Positions 49,095 to 59,225 of a stretch of 64,000 nucleotides of DNA are shown one piece after another. The stretch comes from CAZVRZ01 sp964629965 (GTDB lineage Bacteria > Chloroflexota > Anaerolineae > Anaerolineales > UBA4823): NCBI GenBank assembly GCA_964629965.1, contig CAZVRZ010000004.1, positions 24,407 to 88,406 of the forward strand, read 5' to 3'. The position numbers were made by a program, and so were the translations under genes. The notes under the pieces were generated by a model, which saw only the letters and a list, made by a program, of their open reading frames with translations, ran no database searches and was not told the DNA's origin. The first letter of the stretch is position 1. Every line of letters begins with the position of its first letter.

Positions 49095-49796
49095 ATGTCT
49101 GCAAATAGTTTTTTGGCTAAGGCCCTTCGTTTCTTAGGTATCTTGTTGATGGGATTGACAGCCGGTTTCACCCTGCTGGGCGGCGTTGGCACCAGCTGCG
49201 CGGCGCTCTTCCCTACGAATTGGGATAGCATGGCTCCGTTAGCCCCCTTCCAGTGGCTTTACATCCTGTTCGTGCTGACCGGCATCGCCCTGGGCGTCCT
49301 GGGCATCCGCGCCACGATCATGCTCATCAAAGGCCGGGATCAATCCTACCTCCAGGCGTTGTACGTGCTGCTGGCCGGGGTTGTGATCGGCGTGATCCAC
49401 ATCCTGGTTTCGCGCGGCCTGCGCGGTAAATCCATGCCGGTGGACGCTGTGGTCTACACCACCGTTCTAACGTTGGCCATTTTCCTGTTGTTTCGTATCC
49501 CCGCCATCTGGCAGGGTGTGAATTTTGCCCGGGGTAACGCGCAGTCCAACCGGCCGGCCGGCGGCATGACGGCCATTGTGCTGGGCGTGCTTGCCCTCAC
49601 CATCCAATACACCATGGGCTCCACCCACACCTGGAACAACGTCAATTATGCGGACGCCTTCAACCTGACGATGACCGGCCTGGGCGTGGCAAGTCTGCTC
49701 CTGGGGAGCGGATTACTGCTCGGCTCGCGCCTGGCGCTATTCTCGCTGCGAGAAACTGGTCATTGTGAGCGAAGCGAAGCAATCTCCCTCGAGTAA
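49095..49796 (+). CDS. Six-helix membrane protein, last gene of the operon
   Basis: The 233-residue protein begins with a signal-like helix (RFLGILLMGLTAGFTLLGGVGTSC) and has about six helices, without recognised motifs. AAAGGAG precedes ATG 49095. Its last 12 residues (TGHCERSEAISL) are the translation of a dispersed repeat, so the ancestral stop probably lay a little earlier and the tail is a recent extension. Confidence 0.55.
   Translation: MSANSFLAKALRFLGILLMGLTAGFTLLGGVGTSCAALFPTNWDSMAPLAPFQWLYILFVLTGIALGVLGIRATIMLIKGRDQSYLQALYVLLAGVVIGVIHILVSRGLRGKSMPVDAVVYTTVLTLAIFLLFRIPAIWQGVNFARGNAQSNRPAGGMTAIVLGVLALTIQYTMGSTHTWNNVNYADAFNLTMTGLGVASLLLGSGLLLGSRLALFSLRETGHCERSEAISLE
49761..49785. repeat. 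REP-like dispersed repeat at operon end
   Basis: CATTGTGAGCGAAGCGAAGC followed by AATCT (49761-49785) is of the 'CATTGTGAGCG-AAGCGAAGCAATC' kind seen as interspersed repeats in many genomes. On the other strand it spells the RLLRFAHND-type peptide often seen in spurious ORFs. Copy number in this genome is not visible from the window. Confidence 0.5.
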
Positions 49797-49901
49797 GGAG
49801 CGAATCTCGTGGGGCGGGGTTAGGAGTTGTACTCAACTCACGGGTCTGCGCGCTGTACCCAGCGCACCCGCCCCAATATTCATCGTAACGACAGGAGTTT
49901 C

Positions 49902-50303
49902 TTAGGAAAACGGCTTCACCCGCCGCCAGGAGCCGAGGGCGAACAGCAGCGCCCCCCCGGCTTCGCTGGCCCGCCCGACCAGGGCCAGGCCTTGAACTGC
50001 GAAGATCGTTTCGGCGATCACCCAACCGATGCCCAGGTTGATCAGCACGAAGGACAGTTCGATCCATACCTCTCTGCCGCGCGGGGCGCCCTGGATGAAG
50101 CGCGGCAGGATCCAAAAGGCCATCCCCAGGGTAAGCTGCACCAGCCAGCCCACCAGCAGCAGTTCCATGTGCACTGGCAAGAGACGCCAGGCCTGAGGAT
50201 AGAACCCCAATCCTTTGTTGGCCAGCAGCAGCGCTCCCAACGTGAAGCCTGCCGCCAGGTGCAGCAGCGCGGCGCGTAAGAACCAGCAGCTCAGGCGTGG
50301 CAT
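49902..50303 (-). CDS. Small four-helix membrane protein resembling a heme-copper/NnrS half-module
   Basis: The 133 residues carry four helices. Histidines occur in helix 1 (RAALLHLAAGFTLGAL) and in helix 2 (LLPVHMELLLVGWLVQLTLGMAFWILPR). The 'vH-e---vGw--Q---G-a-WilPR' pattern is seen in short proteins related to heme-copper oxidase subunit I or NnrS. Convergent with the preceding operon and downstream of the fragment at 50355. It may be the second half of a split or decayed gene. The start ATG 50303 has AGGAGGCC in front. The 105 bases between it and the plus-strand operon hold the inverted words CTGGTCATTG/CAATGACC-like repeat parts only. Confidence 0.5.
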   Translation of the reverse strand: MPRLSCWFLRAALLHLAAGFTLGALLLANKGLGFYPQAWRLLPVHMELLLVGWLVQLTLGMAFWILPRFIQGAPRGREVWIELSFVLINLGIGWVIAETIFAVQGLALVGRASEAGGALLFALGSWRRVKPFS

Positions 50304-50354
50304 GCCGGCTGGCCTCCTTTCACACTGCGAGAAGAACCATCTCGGGCGGCCAAC

Positions 50355-50531
50355 TTACTTTTCCTTCACCCGCACCACCACGAAGGCGATGCTGGCCAGG
50401 AATAACAAGATAGCAATACCGTTCAGCAGCCCGCCCCACCGGCGCAGCGGGACGAGCCCAGCCAGGTCGCCGGTGATGCGCAAGATGAGAGAAATGTGCA
50501 GCGGCACCAGTAAGAAATAGAAGATAGGATC
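50355..50531 (-). pseudogene. Small membrane-protein fragment without a standard start, between icd and the four-helix gene
   Basis: On the minus strand, downstream of icd, an open frame ends at TAA 50355 and encodes ~58 residues: DPIFYFLLVPLHISLILRI then GDLAG, RRWGGLLNGIAILLFLASIAFVVVR, and a basic tail. Two membrane helices are clear, and 'RITGDLAG-----RRWGG-LN--AI-LFL' resembles the last helices of NnrS-like proteins. No ATG, GTG or TTG is found in frame before icd, so it is either started at a rare codon or, more likely, a 5'-truncated remnant. It is too short and start-less to appear as an ordinary ORF. Confidence 0.4.
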
Positions 50532-50541
50532 GGCTTGCCTG

Positions 50542-51849
50542 TCAGGCAGTCGCCATGCGCTGGATGATGGCCTCGCCGAACTGCGAGCATTTCATCAGCG
50601 TGGCCCCTTCCATCAGGCGGTGGAAATCATACGTCACGGTCTTGTCTTCGATGGCCCGCTCCATGCCCAGCAGGATCAGGTCGGCGGCTTCGTTCCAGCC
50701 CAGGTAGCGCAGCATCATCTCGCCCGATAGGATCACCGAACCGGGGTTGACCATGTCCTTGTCGGCGTACTTGGGCGCCGTGCCGTGGGTGGCCTCGAAG
50801 ATGGCATGCCCGCTGGTGTAGTTGATGTTGCCGCCCGGCGCAATGCCCAGCCCGCCCACCTGGGCAGCCAGTGCGTCCGAAAGATAGTCGCCGTTCAGGT
50901 TGGGCGTGGCCAGCACGTCGAAGTCGCGCGCCCGGGTGATGGTCTGCTGGAAGACAATATCGGCGATCACATCCTTGATCAACAGCTTGCCGGCCTTCAG
51001 CGCGGCCTCTTGCTCGGCGTTGGCGGCCTCTTCGCCCAGGGCTGCTTTGGTGCGTTCCCACTGCGCCCAGGTGTACACCGCCTCTTTGAACTCGCTTTCG
51101 GCCAGCTCGTAGCCCCAGTTGCGGAAAGCGCCTTCTGTGTACTTCATAATATTGCCCTTGTGCACCAGCGTCACGTTGCGGCGTTTGTTGTCCAACGCCC
51201 AGCGGATGGCCGACCGCACCAGGCGGAACGTGCCTTCCTTCGATACCGGCTTGATCCCCAGTCCGCTGGTGTCGGGGAAGCGAATCTTGGCGTATTCTTG
51301 CGGAAAATGTTCCTTGAGCAGCGCCTTGAACTGCCGGTTGGCTTCTGTGCCGTCCTCGAACTCGATGCCGGTGTAAATATCCTCGGTGTTCTCGCGGAAG
51401 ATGACCATATCCACGTATTCGGGGTGCTTCACCGGAGATGGCACGCCGGTGAAATAGCGCACCGGCCGCTGGCACACGTACAGGTCGAGTGCCTTGCGCA
51501 GGGCCACGTTCAAGGAACGGATGCCCCCGCCGATGGGCGTGGTCAGCGGTCCTTTGATTCCCACCAGGAATTCCTTGAAGGCCTCGATGGTCTCGTCCGG
51601 CAGCCAGGAGTTGAACCGGGTAAAGGCCTTTTCGCCCGCGTACACTTCCATCCAATGCACCTGGCGCTGGCCGCCATAGGCCTGCGCTACGGCTGCGTCC
51701 AGCACGCGCTGGCTGGCCCGCCAGATGTCTCGCCCGGTGCCGTCGCCTTCCACAAAGGGAATGATGGGATGCTCTGGAACGTTCAGCTTGCCATTGGTGA
51801 TGGTGATCTTTTCCCCGTCTTGCGGAACCGTTACGATTTGATATGCCAT
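50542..51849 (-). CDS. icd: NADP-dependent isocitrate dehydrogenase
   Basis: The 435-residue enzyme oxidatively decarboxylates isocitrate to 2-oxoglutarate in the TCA cycle. [20 protein letters not shown] includes the substrate-binding, and in E. coli phosphorylated, Ser, and [20 protein letters not shown] the catalytic Lys. [21 protein letters not shown] keeps the Lys-Tyr pair that marks NADP over NAD specificity in this family. ATG 51849 follows AAGGAG by 9 bases; a longer frame to 51936 has no signal. No other TCA genes are near. Promoter: see 51952-51979. Confidence 0.93.
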   Translation of the reverse strand: MAYQIVTVPQDGEKITITNGKLNVPEHPIIPFVEGDGTGRDIWRASQRVLDAAVAQAYGGQRQVHWMEVYAGEKAFTRFNSWLPDETIEAFKEFLVGIKGPLTTPIGGGIRSLNVALRKALDLYVCQRPVRYFTGVPSPVKHPEYVDMVIFRENTEDIYTGIEFEDGTEANRQFKALLKEHFPQEYAKIRFPDTSGLGIKPVSKEGTFRLVRSAIRWALDNKRRNVTLVHKGNIMKYTEGAFRNWGYELAESEFKEAVYTWAQWERTKAALGEEAANAEQEAALKAGKLLIKDVIADIVFQQTITRARDFDVLATPNLNGDYLSDALAAQVGGLGIAPGGNINYTSGHAIFEATHGTAPKYADKDMVNPGSVILSGEMMLRYLGWNEAADLILLGMERAIEDKTVTYDFHRLMEGATLMKCSQFGEAIIQRMATA

Positions 51850-51951
51850 GCCCGTGTCTCCTTGAAAATGTGTCTTGACAATTAACGTCACTCCGGACTT
51901 GTAGAAAAGGTTGCTGAATCTTTTTCCCGTGGTCACGTTAATCAGGTATGC

Positions 51952-51979
51952 ATTATAGCATCACTTTTCTCAGGGGCAA
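51952..51979 (-). promoter_or_regulatory. Sigma-70 promoter of icd
   Basis: On the minus strand TTGCCC (51974-51979), 16 bases, and TATAAT (51952-51957) lie about 100 bases before the icd ATG. Shared intergenic space with the divergent ECF sigma gene (51850-52060); no other gene is visible there, but CCTTTTCGG-A-CCGAAAGG at about 52021-52038 is an inverted repeat just before the sigma gene. Confidence 0.6.
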
Positions 51980-52060
51980 TGCGATGAGCAGCGTTCTTTG
52001 GCTGTGATTTTTCGCACCAACCTTTTCGGACCGAAAGGATAGTATCATTAGAGGATATTG

Positions 52061-52675
52061 ATGACAGCTTCCATGGAAGAAATTGCACTCGATTCCCGGG
52101 CCATTGATGGCCTGCAAAATGGCGATCTGGCCGGTCTGGATGCGCTGATCGAGCGTTACCAATTGCGAGCAGTGCGCGCCGCTTACCTGATCGTGGGGGA
52201 AGGCTCGCTGGCGGAGGATATCGTCCAGGCCGCCTTTGTGCGTCTGCCGCAGGTGATTCACCAATTCGATCCGGCGCGCCCCTTTGGTCCCTGGTTTTTT
52301 CGCTGCGTGGTCAACGACGCCCTCAAAGCCCTCCGCCGGCAAAAACGCCAGGTTTCGTTGGATGCCATTGCGGCCGATGACTCTTCGGCGCTGGCGGCTT
52401 ATCTCACCGATCCCCATCCCGATCCCGAAGCGTTGACTGTCGATGCCGAAACGCGCCAGGCCTTGTGGCAGGCCTTGCTTCACCTGGCCCCCGATCAGCG
52501 CGCTGCCATCGTGCAGCGCTATTACCTGGGTTTGAGCGAGGCCGAAATGAGCGTCCAGATGCAGCGCCCAGCTGGAACCGTGAAATGGCTGCTGCACAGC
52601 GCCCGCGCCCGATTGCGCGACCGGCTGGCTGCATTTGCACCTGCTGCTGCCTCCCAGAAGGAACGTGAACCATGA
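52061..52675 (+). CDS. ECF-type RNA polymerase sigma factor
   Basis: A 204-residue sigma factor with region 2 (LDALIERYQLRAVRAAYLIVG, LAEDIVQAAFVRL, PFGPWFFRCVVNDALKALRRQ) and region 4 (LAPDQRAAIVQRYYLGLSEAEMSVQMQRPAGTVKWLLHSARARL). It directs polymerase to a small regulon, usually for envelope stress. ATG 52061 with GAGG 6 bases upstream is preferred to TTG 52058. Its last 4 bases overlap the next gene, its likely anti-sigma factor. An inverted CCTTT(T)CGG repeat just upstream may be its autoregulatory promoter. Confidence 0.88.
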   Translation: MTASMEEIALDSRAIDGLQNGDLAGLDALIERYQLRAVRAAYLIVGEGSLAEDIVQAAFVRLPQVIHQFDPARPFGPWFFRCVVNDALKALRRQKRQVSLDAIAADDSSALAAYLTDPHPDPEALTVDAETRQALWQALLHLAPDQRAAIVQRYYLGLSEAEMSVQMQRPAGTVKWLLHSARARLRDRLAAFAPAAASQKEREP

Positions 52676-54093
52676 ACGAACATCCACTTGCCCGCGCGCT
52701 CCATCAATTGGCCGAAGCCGGTGTGCCTGGCGATCTCGACCTGCGTGCCGCAGTTCGTCGCCAGTTGGCAGCCGGCCAAACGCTCCATCGAAAGGAAGCA
52801 TTCCCAATGAAGACAAGCTTTGCTCGCATTGCATGGTCTCGCATCGGGACGGTCGCTGCCCTGGTCATGCTGCTATTGATCGCCGGACTGCTGCTCACGC
52901 CGCAGGGCCGCGCCTGGGCGCGTTCGGCGCTGCAATTCTTCACTCGCAGCGAGAGCGACACTTTGCCGGTCTCGCCCACCGAAACCCTCGCCTGGGTTAA
53001 CCCCAAAGATCCAACGGGCACGCCTGCGCCCACCATGATGCCCATGGCTGCTTTTTCTGCCGAGTGTGGCGACTTTCAAGCGCCCCGCTGTTCCGTAGAA
53101 CAAATTCGTGTAAAAGTCGATTTTCCTGTGAAGGAGCTGGGAACGATTCCTGCTGGGATGTACTTCACTGGCGCAACTGGCGGGCCAGCAGAGGTTTATA
53201 TCGTCTATGATCTGCCCAATCACAATGGCGGGATGGTACTCGTCCAACAACCCTGGACGGGCAGCGCCGGGCAAACCGCCTGGCAGGTGGCCCCGGCAGC
53301 CATCGTGGAAATGGTGCCGGTTGGCAGCGCAACTGCCGAATACGTCAAAGGATCCTACAACTACATAGCCGGAGAAGTGGAGATGAAGTGGAATCCTGAC
53401 ATCGGGCAGGAGGCCTTGCGCTGGGTCGATAGGGATGTTTTTTATACCCTCTATCACCTGGGCGTTGATGTTGCTTTCGGAAAAGACGGCCTGGCGGCCC
53501 TGGCTGCAAGCCTCACCGCTGAATCGGTCTCAGCCAACCTGGCCCCTATGCCGTCCACGCCTACCCCCGAGGCGCCTGGGCCCAGCCCATACTACCAACT
53601 GACAATCGCCAAGGCCGAAGAACTGGCCGGCTTCGATTTGCGGGAACCGGCTTTGCTGCCGCAGGTCGTTTCCTTTATCGGGGCAGCCTACCAGCCGGAA
53701 TACAACCTGGTCAGCATCTTTTATCTCTATGATCAAAGCATGATGCCGAACGATAACGGCCTCGAAATGAACCAACAGCCTGCCTCAATCGGCATGGACT
53801 GCGCCTTGTGCGGCTTCTTGATCGGTGATTTAGCCGCCATCCAGGCAGCTTACGATGGCAAGGTGGTAGGAACGAATGCCGTCATCGAAACGGTACAAAT
53901 TGGCAGTGTCACGGGGCAATACGTGCAGGGTGTCTGGGCCGCTGATGAGGATGATACCGGCATGCGTTGGCATGGCGAGTTTGAGGTCAGGCGCTTGCGC
54001 TGGCAGGCGGATGGCATGGCTTTCGAACTGATCTTTTGGGGCTCGCAGATCAGCAAAGAAGAGCTGGTCACCATCGCCGAGAGCATGCGTTAA
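52672..54093 (+). CDS. Membrane-anchored anti-sigma-type protein with large extracytoplasmic domain
   Basis: The 473-residue protein starts in an ATGA overlap with the sigma gene. A cytoplasmic N-terminal region of ~60 residues (PLARALHQLAEAGVPGDLDLRAAVRRQLA) is followed by one membrane helix (VAALVMLLLIAGLLL) and ~390 external residues of beta-rich, DUF4367-like folds in two related halves (residues ~125-290 and ~310-470; e.g. AAIVEMVPVGSATAEYVKGSYN and AVIETVQIGSVTGQYVQGVWA). The N-terminal part would hold the sigma factor and the external part would sense. No Zn-binding HxxxCxxC of ZAS domains is seen. Confidence 0.75.
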   Translation: MNEHPLARALHQLAEAGVPGDLDLRAAVRRQLAAGQTLHRKEAFPMKTSFARIAWSRIGTVAALVMLLLIAGLLLTPQGRAWARSALQFFTRSESDTLPVSPTETLAWVNPKDPTGTPAPTMMPMAAFSAECGDFQAPRCSVEQIRVKVDFPVKELGTIPAGMYFTGATGGPAEVYIVYDLPNHNGGMVLVQQPWTGSAGQTAWQVAPAAIVEMVPVGSATAEYVKGSYNYIAGEVEMKWNPDIGQEALRWVDRDVFYTLYHLGVDVAFGKDGLAALAASLTAESVSANLAPMPSTPTPEAPGPSPYYQLTIAKAEELAGFDLREPALLPQVVSFIGAAYQPEYNLVSIFYLYDQSMMPNDNGLEMNQQPASIGMDCALCGFLIGDLAAIQAAYDGKVVGTNAVIETVQIGSVTGQYVQGVWAADEDDTGMRWHGEFEVRRLRWQADGMAFELIFWGSQISKEELVTIAESMR

Positions 54094-54137
54094 ATCCCCT
54101 TGTACCCATAAAATATAGGTTCTCTCTGGAATTGTCG

Positions 54138-54213
54138 TGCTATAATCTGTGAATATTTCGGCAGGCGCAAGATCCTCACCGGTCTTGTTTGCCTGTCTTC
54201 ATGAGGAGAATCG
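54138..54213 (+). promoter_or_regulatory. Extended -10 promoter and structured leader of the P-type ATPase gene
   Basis: TGCTATAAT (54138-54146) is an extended -10 box. The ~65-base leader can form an imperfect hairpin between CAGGCGCAAGA and TCTTGTTTGCCTG. TCCTCA in its loop could pair with TGAGGA of the ribosome-binding site. A regulatory role, perhaps for ion-dependent control, is speculative. Confidence 0.4.
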
Positions 54214-57144
<2,931 letters not shown>

Positions 57145-57149
57145 ATGAT

Positions 57150-57854
57150 ATGAGCCCGATCGATGAGATTTCTGCTGCTTTCCAGGCGCACCTGTCCATC
57201 AACCGCCCCGTACGCCTGATCAATACCTACCGCGGCGTCCCGGTGGTCAACGATGCCTGGGTGGTTTCGGTCAACCAGGGGTACATCTTATTCAGCATGC
57301 AGCCCAACCAGGTGGTGTGCCTAGCCCTGGAAGGCCAGACCTACGTGCGCGGCAGCGCGCTGCCCCAGGTGTACCAGGCCAAGGTCATTGCGGTGGACGT
57401 GACCAAGAACCAGGCCATCCTGGCGGATTTTGTCGGTATGGGCGATTCGATCGGCAACCGCATCACCTTGCGCGTGCAGCCTACTGAACCCATTGATGCC
57501 CAAATCTATGACGGCGATCGCCGCATCCCGGGCCGCCTGGCAGACGTATCCTCCAGCGGCATCGGCATCTTTACCTTGAACACCCATTTTTATGGCGAGC
57601 AGACCATCGACAAAGACCGAGAAGTGATCATCGATGTTGCCTTCCCGCCCACCCGCCAGATCGCCCGCTTTCATGCCCGCGTGGCCTGGGTGGTGGGGCA
57701 GAGCGATACCTATCTCTATCGCGTTGGCATGGAGATCCTGGCCGACCAAAAGACGCAGCCGCTGCTGCTGCGCTACCTGGCGCAGCGCCAGAAAGAGATC
57801 ATGGAAGAACTCGAGCGCGTCTACGAGACCATGAGCCAAAACCCCATCGTCTGA
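57150..57854 (+). CDS. PilZ-domain protein
   Basis: The 234-residue protein has an N-terminal YcgR-like domain and a C-terminal PilZ domain with RIPGRLADVSSSGIGIF (~128-144), the 'DxSxxG' c-di-GMP motif, and later FHARVAWVVGQSDTYLYRVGMEIL. The RxxxR arm before it is weak (DRRIPGR). It likely binds c-di-GMP and controls motility, polysaccharide, or the neighbouring pump. The ATG 57150 is 5 bases after the ATPase stop. Confidence 0.8.
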   Translation: MSPIDEISAAFQAHLSINRPVRLINTYRGVPVVNDAWVVSVNQGYILFSMQPNQVVCLALEGQTYVRGSALPQVYQAKVIAVDVTKNQAILADFVGMGDSIGNRITLRVQPTEPIDAQIYDGDRRIPGRLADVSSSGIGIFTLNTHFYGEQTIDKDREVIIDVAFPPTRQIARFHARVAWVVGQSDTYLYRVGMEILADQKTQPLLLRYLAQRQKEIMEELERVYETMSQNPIV

Positions 57855-57866
57855 GGCGATTTGCCA

Positions 57867-57910
57867 TACTACGCAGGTTTACGCGTCGTACTACGCAGGT
57901 TTACGCGTCG
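57867..57910. repeat. 22-bp perfect tandem duplication at the arsM 3' end
   Basis: Two identical 22-base units (57867-57888 and 57889-57910) lie between PilZ and arsM. The second unit contains the last arsM codons and its TAG; the first is an extra copy of it beyond the stop. It looks like a recent slippage duplication. Confidence 0.85.
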
Positions 57911-58742
57911 TGATCCTGGCGCTGAAGACTGCTTTCTCCAGGTCCACAGCTGCCACTTGCACATCATCCAACTGCTTGATCTGTTCTGCCGCCTCGGCAA
58001 TCATTTCTTTGCTGAAGTAGACCGGCGTTAGCTGCACATCTTCAAACCCGGCCTCTTGCAGGGCGGCCACGTAATCTTTGGCTTGCCAGGCGCCCGCCAC
58101 GCAGCCGGCCCAGGCCGACAGGTCTTGTTTGATCTCCTCGGGCAGCGGCCCATCGGTGACGATATCGCTGACCGCCATCCGCCCGCCGGGCTTCAAAACC
58201 CGGAAGGCTTCTCGAAATACCTGCGGCTTATCGGGGCTCAGGTTGATCACGCAGTTGGAAATGATCACATCCACCGAACGATCGGCCACGGGCAGGTGTT
58301 CGATCTCGCCCAGGCGGAAATCGACGTTGTGTGCCTGCAGGCGGGCCTTGTTGGCGCGCGCCCGCTCGAGCATTTCGGGCGTCATATCCACGCCGATCAC
58401 CAAACCCTGCGGGCCAACCTTCTTGGCCGCCAGGAAGCAGTCGATGCCGCCGCCCGAGCCCAGGTCGAGCACGGTCTGCCCGGCTTGCAGCGCGGCCAGC
58501 GTGATCGGGTCGCCGCAGCCCATGGAAAGCCCGCTGACTTCCTGCGGTAGTTGGAAGGCCTCGGGCGTTTCGTAAATTTGCAGCAGGCCAGAGCTTTGAT
58601 CGCTGCTCGCGCCGCAGCAGGTGCTCTGCGAGCCCGGAGCGCAGCAGCCAGCGCCTTGATCACGGGCGCGCGCCGCCTGGGTGTAATGATCGCGCACCGA
58701 GGCGCGCACTTCATCGGGTTGATGGGGTGTTTTCGTGGACAT
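57891..58742 (-). CDS. arsM: Arsenite S-adenosylmethionine methyltransferase
   Basis: The 283-residue protein has a Rossmann methyltransferase fold with VLDLGSGGGIDCFLAA (SAM motif I) and the ArsM-type cysteines: GAGCCAPGS and STCCGASS near residues 28-43, SNCVINLSPDK (~155), and WAGCVAGAW (~205). The last two are the As(III)-binding Cys pair of ArsM, with the early Cys near CC. It methylates arsenite for volatilisation. AAGGAGAAAAAT precedes ATG 58742. It lies directly downstream of arsR. The extreme 3' end lies in a 22-bp tandem repeat. Confidence 0.85.
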   Translation of the reverse strand: MSTKTPHQPDEVRASVRDHYTQAARARDQGAGCCAPGSQSTCCGASSDQSSGLLQIYETPEAFQLPQEVSGLSMGCGDPITLAALQAGQTVLDLGSGGGIDCFLAAKKVGPQGLVIGVDMTPEMLERARANKARLQAHNVDFRLGEIEHLPVADRSVDVIISNCVINLSPDKPQVFREAFRVLKPGGRMAVSDIVTDGPLPEEIKQDLSAWAGCVAGAWQAKDYVAALQEAGFEDVQLTPVYFSKEMIAEAAEQIKQLDDVQVAAVDLEKAVFSARITTRKPA

Positions 58743-58817
58743 ATTTTTCTCCTTTTCCAAGTTGTTTTGCTGTTGTATATACATATATAAATACTTCGAT
58801 ATAACCAGTTAAAAATT

Positions 58818-59126
58818 TTACTCCCCGGGCTTTTCGATCAGGGTAACTCGCCGCTGGGGGGCAAAGTCTTCTGCCACCTGGCAGCAGGCCTTTGCCATGC
58901 GATCCTGGTTGAGGGTGTAGTACACTTCCTTGCCGCGCCGCTCCACGTGCACCAAACCCGCCTGTCGCAGGATCTTCAAATGATGGGAAACCGTCGGCTG
59001 GGTCACGCCCAACTGCGCCACGATCTCGCTCACGCTGAGCTGGCGGCAGCAGCACAGGCTCATGATCTTCTGGCGGGTCTCGTCGGCGATCGCCTTGGCA
59101 AAATCAACAGTGTCGATGGTTGTCAT
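58818..59126 (-). CDS. arsR: ArsR/SmtB-family repressor
   Basis: A 102-residue winged-helix repressor with AIADETRQKIMSLCCC, then LSVSEIVAQLGVTQPTVSHHLKILRQAGLVHVERRGKEVYYTLN. The CCC (residues ~25-27) in helix 3 resembles the metalloid-sensing cysteines of ArsR (CxC). As(III) binding releases DNA. It lies upstream of arsM and likely controls both; an ATATAGA/TCTATAT dyad is just upstream (59139-59158), and an AT-rich region with TATATACATATATAAATAC lies between the two genes. Confidence 0.88.
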   Translation of the reverse strand: MTTIDTVDFAKAIADETRQKIMSLCCCRQLSVSEIVAQLGVTQPTVSHHLKILRQAGLVHVERRGKEVYYTLNQDRMAKACCQVAEDFAPQRRVTLIEKPGE

Positions 59127-59138
59127 ATATGCTCTATT

Positions 59139-59158
59139 ATATAGATAAATGTCTATAT
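59139..59158 (-). promoter_or_regulatory. Candidate ArsR operator
   Basis: ATATAGA (59139-59145), 6-base spacer, TCTATAT (59152-59158): a perfect 7-bp dyad 13 bases upstream of the arsR start. AT-rich dyads of this size are typical ArsR targets and would allow autoregulation. Confidence 0.6.
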
Positions 59159-59225
59159 GTCAAGGCAAAAATAAGGGTGGTTCGGTGAGAGATCGTCCCA
59201 ACGAACCACCTCAATCGTTTAAGCA

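Noticed and set aside
51953..52834. 293-residue minus-strand frame over the ECF sigma gene
   Set aside because: Antisense to sigma regions 2 and 4, which are clear on the plus strand.
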